Shown in pieces: positions 58,855-64,000 of a DNA stretch of 64,000 nt (the first letter of the stretch is position 1; every line of letters starts with the position of its first letter). The notes under the pieces are model-generated. The model had not been told where the DNA came from. It searched no databases and was given only the letters and a program-made list of their open reading frames with translations. Source of the stretch: Tildeniella torsiva UHER 1998/13D. Its GTDB lineage: Bacteria > Cyanobacteriota > Cyanobacteriia > Phormidesmidales > Phormidesmidaceae. The DNA lies in contig JAHHIH010000004.1 in NCBI GenBank assembly GCA_019358835.1, positions 62,001 through 126,000 on the forward strand, read 5' to 3'. Position numbers and translations under genes: made by a program.

Positions 58855-60198
58855 TTAGGCCTCGGGCAGCACCGCCTTTTTGATTACGCCGTGGACGCCC
58901 CAGTTGCCATCGACAATTTGGGTGACGCCAAAGTCAGTCGCCACCGACATCAGGCTGATCGCTTCGTCTTCGCCCATGCCCTGGGTGGTCATGAGAAAGT
59001 GGCGCATTTTGTGAAAGGCGTCGCGCATGGCCTTGTCAATGGATGACTGGCCAAAAATATCCTGTTGAGCTGTATCGCCCAGTTCTTCGAGGTAGTTGGC
59101 GTAGCTAAAGCCATGGACCACGTACTCTTCGTCGTTCTCAAGCAGTGGGTAGTAGAGGTCTTCGAGGATGGTGCCCGCCAGGTCGCTCTGCTTGTGCACC
59201 GTGACCTGAATTTTGCCGGTGAGGGAGGTTTCGATCGCCGTGCCCGACAGCTCAGAGTCGCCCTGGGCGGCGTGGGGATCGCCCAGCGACAGCAGCGCCC
59301 CTTCGACGGCAATGGGGTAATACATGGTGGCCCCTTCGCCGATGCGCCAGTTGTCGATGTTGCCGCCAAAGTAGCTGGGGGGCACCGAGTCGACAAAGTC
59401 GGCCTCGCGGGGGGCCAGACCAATCAGGCCAAAGTGGGGGCGAACCGGTACCTTGACGCCCTCTAATACCTCGTAGTTTTTGTCGATGGTGGCGGGGTCA
59501 ACAGGCACGCCGGGGTAGTCGATGGTCTCGTGGACGACGCCAAAGGGGTCGGTTTGGGGCGTCCAGCGGAAGTTGTAGAGGGCGGTGGCGTAGTCTTCGG
59601 TTTCGGTGGCGTCTAGCTCATAGATTGTGATCACTTCGCGGGGTTTAGGGTCTTCGATCAGGTCCTTGTAATGGAAGCCCCACCAGGCGGCGGCGTTGCT
59701 GCCAAAGGTGCGCCCCTGGTATTCGGGGTTGCCGCTGGGGCGCGGAGCAACGTCTAGGATTTTGACTTCTAGCACATCGCCGGGTTCGGCTCCGTTGATG
59801 TAAATTGGCCCAGTTAGCACGTGTACGCCCGCCCCTTCGCCTGCGCCCGTGGTGTAGACCTCGGGGTCGATGGATCCTGCGCCGCGCCGATCGACGCCTT
59901 TGCCTTCAGGAGTCCAGGCGAAGACGCTTTCGGCACCGGGGTCGCCCATGACCATAAGGGAGGCATCGTCGTTGGCGTGGTGGGTAAGGGTTTCGACGGT
60001 GACAATGTCGCCGGAGTTGACGGTGAGCTTAGGCTCTAAAGATTGACTGAAATAGCCCCAGTGCACGGTATCGGCATTGGCGGCGAGGTAATGCTCTTGG
60101 GGGGTCTGGGCGATCGCCCGATTGATCATCAGCCCACCCAGGCCGAGAACCACTGCCAGGCCCAGCCCTAGCAGGCCAAAACGCCATTGTCTAATCAT
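58855..60198 (-). CDS. Exported acetamidase/formamidase family protein
   Basis: A 447-residue amidase of the FmdA/AmdA family, which hydrolyses formamide, acetamide or similar amides to ammonia. It opens with a Sec signal peptide (RFGLLGLGLAVVLGLGGLM, then NRAIAQ), so it acts outside the cytoplasmic membrane, unlike the best-known cytosolic enzymes. Family blocks: HYLAANADTVHWGYFSQSL, VTVETLTHHANDDASL, VLTGPIYINGAEPGDVLEV, VRPHFGLIGLAP, GGNIDNWRIGEGATMYYPI and SLGDPHAAQGDSELSGTAIE. The conserved His and Asp residues of these blocks bind metal in this family. It is divergent from an APC-type permease gene 268 bases away. Confidence 0.9.
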   Translation of the reverse strand: MIRQWRFGLLGLGLAVVLGLGGLMINRAIAQTPQEHYLAANADTVHWGYFSQSLEPKLTVNSGDIVTVETLTHHANDDASLMVMGDPGAESVFAWTPEGKGVDRRGAGSIDPEVYTTGAGEGAGVHVLTGPIYINGAEPGDVLEVKILDVAPRPSGNPEYQGRTFGSNAAAWWGFHYKDLIEDPKPREVITIYELDATETEDYATALYNFRWTPQTDPFGVVHETIDYPGVPVDPATIDKNYEVLEGVKVPVRPHFGLIGLAPREADFVDSVPPSYFGGNIDNWRIGEGATMYYPIAVEGALLSLGDPHAAQGDSELSGTAIETSLTGKIQVTVHKQSDLAGTILEDLYYPLLENDEEYVVHGFSYANYLEELGDTAQQDIFGQSSIDKAMRDAFHKMRHFLMTTQGMGEDEAISLMSVATDFGVTQIVDGNWGVHGVIKKAVLPEA

Positions 60199-60466
60199 TC
60201 CAAAAACTCCTCAATGCTGACCAGGAACGACTTAATCGATGTCGCTACGATGCTACGGGGGGGGATAGGTGAGGGTTGTAGTCTAGGGAACATTCCAAAG
60301 GAAACAATTGGGGCGGCGGGCGGCATTGAGGGGCGATCGCTACTCAGGTTGCCTACGTGCTCTGGCGGCGATCGCTACAACTGTAAAGTTCAATACAGTT
60401 GATTGAGGGTGACAATAAGCGGTTGACTAATGAATGTAGTGCCCCTATCCCGCAGGAATCCCATAG

Positions 60467-62395
60467 ATGGTTAGACGAGTGAGGCCATCGGTTAAATACC
60501 GCAGACGGTTGCTGCACTGGTTGGTGGAGGCCGATCGGCCCGGCAAGGGAGGCCACGCGGTGCAGCACCCATGGTGGCAGGTGATGTGCCTGACCGGGGT
60601 TGATTACTTCTCCACCCTGGGCTATCAGCCCGGTATTGCGGCCCTGGCTGCCGGGGCGCTGTCGCCCATTGCGACGCTGATTCTTGTTTTGCTAACCCTG
60701 TTTGGGGCGCTGCCGATCTATCGTCGAGTGGCTTCCATGAGCCCCCACGGCGAGGGGTCGATCGCCATGCTGGAGCATTTGCTGCCCTGGTGGCAGGGCA
60801 AGTTTTTTGTGCTGTGCCTGCTGGGGTTTGTGGCGACCGACTTTATCATCACCATTACCCTCTCCGCCGCCGACGCCACGGCCCATATTGTCGAAAATCC
60901 CTTTGCCCAGGGTTTTCTGCACGGGCACGAAGTGCTGCTGACCCTGGGCCTGATCACGTTTCTGGCTGCCGTCTTTTTGAAGGGGTTTCGAGAAGCCATT
61001 GGGCTAGCGGTTTTTTTGGTGGCGGTGTATCTGCTGCTGAATCTTGTGATTATTTGCGTGGGTGGGTATCAGATTCTCGTCCATCCCACGGCCATTGCCG
61101 ACTGGTGGGGCCTGCTCTTCGCCAACCACGGCAATCCGCTGCTGCTGGTTGCCTTTGCCGCGCTGGTGTTTCCTAAGCTGGCCCTGGGATTGTCTGGGTT
61201 TGAAACGGGGGTAGCGGTGATGCCGCTGGTCAAAGGCGATCGCAGCGACACCGAAGCGACACCGACCGGGCGGATTCGCAACACCTACAGGCTGCTGACC
61301 ACCGCTGCGGTGATCATGAGCTTTTTCCTAATTACCAGCAGTTTGGTGACAACGCTGCTGATTCCACCGCAGGAATTTGAGGCGGGAGGCGCAGCCTATG
61401 GTCGTGCCCTCGCCTATCTGGCCCATTACTACCTAGGGGATGGGTTTGGCACGCTCTACGATCTGAGCACGATCTCAATTCTGTGGTTTGCCGGGGCCTC
61501 GGCCATGGCCGGATTGCTCAGCATTGTGCCCCGCTACCTGCCCCGCTATGGCATGGCCCCCAGCTGGACCTTGGCCGCCCGACCGCTGGTGCTGATTTTT
61601 ACGGTGATTGCCTTTGCGGTCACGATTATTTTTCGCGCCAGCGTTGAGGCCCAGGGCGGGGCCTACGCCACGGGGGTGCTGGTGCTGATGAGTTCGGCGT
61701 CGTTTGCGGTGACGTTGGCGGCTCGACAGGCGCGATCGCAGCGGGGCACCCTCGTCTTTGGCACGATAACCCTGGTGTTTTTCTACACCACCATTGTCAA
61801 TATCTTTGAGCGGCCCGACGGGGTCAAAATTGCCGCCTTCTTTATTGGCGCAATTGTTTTCACCTCGCTGATCTCCCGCGTGTGGCGCTCCACAGAGCTG
61901 CGGGTTGAGCAGATTGAAATAGACCCCACCGCGCGGCGGTTCATTTTAGAAGAAAGCGAACATACTATTCGCATTATTGCTAACCGCAAGCAGGCCGGGG
62001 ATGAGCAGGAATATTCCCTAAAAGAAACCGAGGTGAGGGAAGACAATCACATCCCCCCAACCGATCCGATTCTGTTCTTAGAGATCGAGGTCTCAGACGC
62101 CTCAGACTTTACGGAAAAGGTATACATACAGGGTGTGCAGGTGGGCAATTACCGCATTCTGAGAGCACAGGGGTCTGCGGTGCCCAATACGATTGCCGCG
62201 ATTTTGCTCCATATGCGCAATGAAACCGGCAAATTGCCCCACGCCTACTTCGGCTGGATTGAGGGCAACCCGATTCAGTACCTGCTGCGCTTTATTTTAT
62301 TTGGAGAAGGCGATATTGCCGTGGTCACGCGGGAGGTGCTGCGCAAAGCCGAAAAATCGCCCAGGCGACGTCCGGTCATTCACGTGGGGGGTTAG
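60467..62395 (+). CDS. APC-superfamily permease with soluble C-terminal domain
   Basis: A 642-residue membrane transporter. About twelve helices fill residues 40-470, starting with [21 protein letters not shown], the substrate-helix pattern of the APC superfamily (amino acids or potassium). The last 160 residues form a soluble domain ([44 protein letters not shown]) ending in a basic tail. This form is common in cyanobacteria and annotated as amino acid transporter; substrate is unproven. The start ATG has no strong ribosome binding site; a Met further down is unlikely because the basic N-terminus is typical. Confidence 0.85.
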   Translation: MVRRVRPSVKYRRRLLHWLVEADRPGKGGHAVQHPWWQVMCLTGVDYFSTLGYQPGIAALAAGALSPIATLILVLLTLFGALPIYRRVASMSPHGEGSIAMLEHLLPWWQGKFFVLCLLGFVATDFIITITLSAADATAHIVENPFAQGFLHGHEVLLTLGLITFLAAVFLKGFREAIGLAVFLVAVYLLLNLVIICVGGYQILVHPTAIADWWGLLFANHGNPLLLVAFAALVFPKLALGLSGFETGVAVMPLVKGDRSDTEATPTGRIRNTYRLLTTAAVIMSFFLITSSLVTTLLIPPQEFEAGGAAYGRALAYLAHYYLGDGFGTLYDLSTISILWFAGASAMAGLLSIVPRYLPRYGMAPSWTLAARPLVLIFTVIAFAVTIIFRASVEAQGGAYATGVLVLMSSASFAVTLAARQARSQRGTLVFGTITLVFFYTTIVNIFERPDGVKIAAFFIGAIVFTSLISRVWRSTELRVEQIEIDPTARRFILEESEHTIRIIANRKQAGDEQEYSLKETEVREDNHIPPTDPILFLEIEVSDASDFTEKVYIQGVQVGNYRILRAQGSAVPNTIAAILLHMRNETGKLPHAYFGWIEGNPIQYLLRFILFGEGDIAVVTREVLRKAEKSPRRRPVIHVGG

Positions 62396-62459
62396 GGGTT
62401 TAGCTCGCGGGTGGAAGAGCCTATTCGCGTTAGGAGTTAGGGCTAGTGTTAGCTGGCAA

Positions 62460-63023
62460 CTAGGGCACTACCACAGGCGCGTCGTCTAACAGCTCGACTT
62501 TGTAAAACAAAGAACTCGATTGAGACGGACAGCAGAGCGCATCCTCCGAGGTGTAGCGGTTAAACGAGGCGCTTAGATAGCCCTCTTGGTAGAGATTGAC
62601 CGTGACCAAACTGCCATCGGTGCGGGCATCCATGGGGGTGGGCGACAGCGTGCCAGAGAAGGTGCCATCGGTAAACACAAACACCTGGTAGGCGGTGGGG
62701 CGACACATGCCGTCGGCATTGGCCATACCGGTCACGATCGTAGTATCGCCAAAGATGTGGGCGGCTCCGGTCAGCGTCCAACCTGCCGCTTCGACCAGGG
62801 CGTCTTCATAGAGGGCTCCTTGACGGGCGTTATCCAAACAGTTGGGCAGATTGCCGTCCCCTTCAAACACAGGAGTCTGGGGGATGGCCGCGTTGGGCGA
62901 GTTCCAGTTGGTATCGCTGTCGAGCCAGACGCCGTTGGGCTCGGGTTGGGCGATCGCCAGAGGAGCCAGCAGCATTGACCCCACCACCAGAGAACTCGAC
63001 GCTAAAAAAGCAAAAAATCGCAT
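62460..63023 (-). CDS. Exported hypothetical protein
   Basis: A 187-residue protein with a clear Sec signal peptide (FLASSSLVVGSMLLAPLAIAQ, cleaved near residue 25). The mature part is acidic with four Cys (LPNCLDNARQ, DGMCRPTAY, DALCCPSQSS) that may form disulfides, and many short beta-strand patterns (AHIFGDTTIVTGMAN, QVFVFTDGTFSG). It is probably periplasmic or secreted. I recognise no family; the layout is like small cyanobacterial exoproteins. It converges with the APC permease gene, with 64 bases between the stops. Confidence 0.7.
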   Translation of the reverse strand: MRFFAFLASSSLVVGSMLLAPLAIAQPEPNGVWLDSDTNWNSPNAAIPQTPVFEGDGNLPNCLDNARQGALYEDALVEAAGWTLTGAAHIFGDTTIVTGMANADGMCRPTAYQVFVFTDGTFSGTLSPTPMDARTDGSLVTVNLYQEGYLSASFNRYTSEDALCCPSQSSSLFYKVELLDDAPVVVP

Positions 63024-63102
63024 AGTTAATCACCCTCAACCCACAAAAATGATTGTCTGTGGTCTGGCTTGGGGTGGCAATCGCTGTTGATGTTTCTTAG
63101 CT

Positions 63103-63171
63103 CAAAGCGTTGCAGCGTTTGAACGTTTGAACGTTGCAACGCTTTGAATCAGACGCCTATAGCTATAAACC
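63103..63171. repeat. Dispersed intergenic repeat, copy 3, with long palindrome
   Basis: CAAAGCGTTGCA (63103-63114) is repeated inverted as TGCAACGCTTTG (63135-63146), with GTTTGAAC repeated inside. ATCAGAC and AGCTATAAACC follow, matching copy 2 at 31611-31683. It lies between the exported hypothetical gene and the ynfA remnant. Confidence 0.6.
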
Positions 63172-63179
63172 ATCTACTT

Positions 63180-63495
63180 CTAGGATCGAGGAGCGTACAT
63201 CATGACCAAAACGCCGAGCAGCACCACCCAGCCGCCTAGCAGATCAAAGCGATCGGGTTTCACCTGGTCAACCAGCCAGCCCCACCCAATGGAAAGCACA
63301 ATAAACACGCCACCGTAGGCGGCATAGGCGCGGCCAAAATGGGTGGGTTGCTGCGCCATAAATTCCCAGAATGGCCACCCCCAGCACCGCCAGCCATAGG
63401 CTTTTGCCCTCCCGCAGCGCCAGCCACACCAGGTAGCCCCCGCCAATTTCGCACAGGCCCGCGAGGATAAAAAACAATAGAGATTTCACCATCAT
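63180..63495 (-). pseudogene. ynfA: Frameshifted YnfA/UPF0060 small membrane protein
   Basis: Two overlapping frames together make one YnfA-type, four-helix membrane protein of about 105 residues. The first frame starts at 63495 and supplies [20 protein letters not shown] and [21 protein letters not shown]. The second, one base out of step, supplies [38 protein letters not shown] and the usual ending YAPR. The switch must occur near 63340-63365 (minus strand), where the first frame leaves the family pattern. A lost or added base, a sequencing error or programmed frameshifting could explain it; I see no slippery run. It begins 8 bases after the P450 gene, in the same direction. Confidence 0.75.
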
Positions 63496-63503
63496 GGTTG
63501 GCG

Positions 63504-64000
63504 CTACCCAGGCTGGACGGCAGCAGTCTGCGTTGGAGCGGGGGCACGTTTTTTGAACACAACCTTCAGCCCCGATCGCGGCCTCAGCGTTGGAATCGGC
63601 GTCATCTCTAGATTCTGGTCGGGCACCAGCTCCCAGGTGTAGTGGCGCAGCAGGTGGGCTGCCACCAGCTTGATTTCGAGCTGGGCAAAGGCCAGCCCCA
63701 GGCAGATGCGGGAGCCACCGCCAAAGCCCACCAGGCTAAAGTCGGCGCACTTGTGCTCGGCGCGCTCGGGGCTAAAGCGATCGGGATCAAAGCGGTTGGG
63801 GTCGGTGTAGAGGGTGCGATCGCGGTGGGCAGCATCAATTCTATACAGCGCCATCCACCCAGCGGGCACATGGTAGCCGTTAAACTCAAAGTCTTTGACC
63901 ACGCCGCGAAAGCCCCCGGCCACGGGTGGGTACAGCCGCTCAATCTCTTTGACAATCTGATCGAGGTAGGGCATCTGCCGAATTTGCTCTAGGGTGACAG
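63504..64000 (-). CDS. Cytochrome P450, C-terminal part
   Basis: The frame is open through the window edge, so only the last 165 residues are seen. The K-helix ExxR lies in [10 protein letters not shown], the PERF-like region is [13 protein letters not shown], and the haem-binding loop is [19 protein letters not shown] with its axial Cys. These fit the CYP120 group of cyanobacteria (Synechocystis CYP120A1 hydroxylates retinoids); assignment to CYP120 is moderate only. The C-terminal tail ([13 protein letters not shown]) is free of domain. The frameshifted ynfA follows after 8 bases. Confidence 0.88.
   Translation of the reverse strand, partial: VTLEQIRQMPYLDQIVKEIERLYPPVAGGFRGVVKDFEFNGYHVPAGWMALYRIDAAHRDRTLYTDPNRFDPDRFSPERAEHKCADFSLVGFGGGSRICLGLAFAQLEIKLVAAHLLRHYTWELVPDQNLEMTPIPTLRPRSGLKVVFKKRAPAPTQTAAVQPG

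Noticed and set aside
58637-58858. Plus-strand open frame of 73 codons downstream of the TPR gene
   Set aside because: It runs straight through a strong two-way terminator, so it cannot be a normal gene.

Overview
The window is chromosomal DNA of a filamentous-type cyanobacterium, most like the Leptolyngbya/Nodosilinea group (genus is inference). The signs are the very frequent cyanobacterial octamer GCGATCGC, a Psb35-like photosystem II assembly gene behind an RpaB-type HLR1 promoter, cyanophycinase, a biliverdin-type phytochrome, an NdbB-like quinone reductase, a CYP120-like P450, and cyanobacterium-specific families (Npun_F0494, Sll1717). It is GC-rich. I see no prophage, insertion sequence, CRISPR array, tRNA or rRNA gene.

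Layout. 1-5.1 kb: small envelope proteins, an MlaE permease, a pentapeptide-repeat protein and psb35. 5.2-10.9 kb: a Rad50/SbcC-like ATPase behind a caspase-STAND gene, a defence-like pair. 11.5-24.5 kb: mostly housekeeping genes, namely pterin dehydratase, methyltransferase, exporter, Ser/Thr kinase with WD40 repeats, cphB, trmD, ispF, a BON protein, a diguanylate cyclase and cobQ. 24.7-31.6 kb: a guanidine-I (ykkC) riboswitch with a transcription terminator, followed by a type III glutamine-synthetase-like ligase, a NitT/TauT-type ABC importer (binding lipoprotein, permease, ATPase), a Rieske oxygenase and an unknown gene. 31.7-35.7 kb: glgX, recF and a RelE/ParE toxin-antitoxin pair. 35.8-44.6 kb: a purine-oxidation block (adenine deaminase, XdhC, XdhB, XdhA) interrupted by a Sll1717-type P-loop ATPase and a membrane-anchored pentapeptide-repeat protein. 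44.7-49.1 kb: an HD hydrolase, an SLC13/RCK anion transporter and a divergent sulfotransferase. 49.3-53.9 kb: a bacteriophytochrome hybrid kinase overlapping a response-regulator diguanylate cyclase. 54-64 kb: NDH-2/NdbB-like reductase, AzlCD exporter, a TPR protein, an exported acetamidase/formamidase, an APC permease, a frameshifted ynfA and the 3' part of a P450.

How the genes fit together. The most interesting unit is the guanidine-riboswitch operon. No guanidine hydrolase, guanidine carboxylase or SMR exporter lies next to the riboswitch. The operon instead pairs an importer with an amide-forming ligase and an iron oxygenase. This suggests guanidine, or a guanidino compound, is imported, possibly gamma-glutamylated and then oxidised for nitrogen; the chemistry is inference. 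The purine block (adenine to hypoxanthine to xanthine to urate) is a second nitrogen-scavenging route. Cyanophycinase and the amidase also fit nitrogen recycling, and the phytochrome/GGDEF pair looks like red/far-red control of c-di-GMP.

Smaller-scale structure: several genes have guanine-free, C/T-rich leaders instead of a Shine-Dalgarno sequence, and two families of short palindromic intergenic repeats occur.
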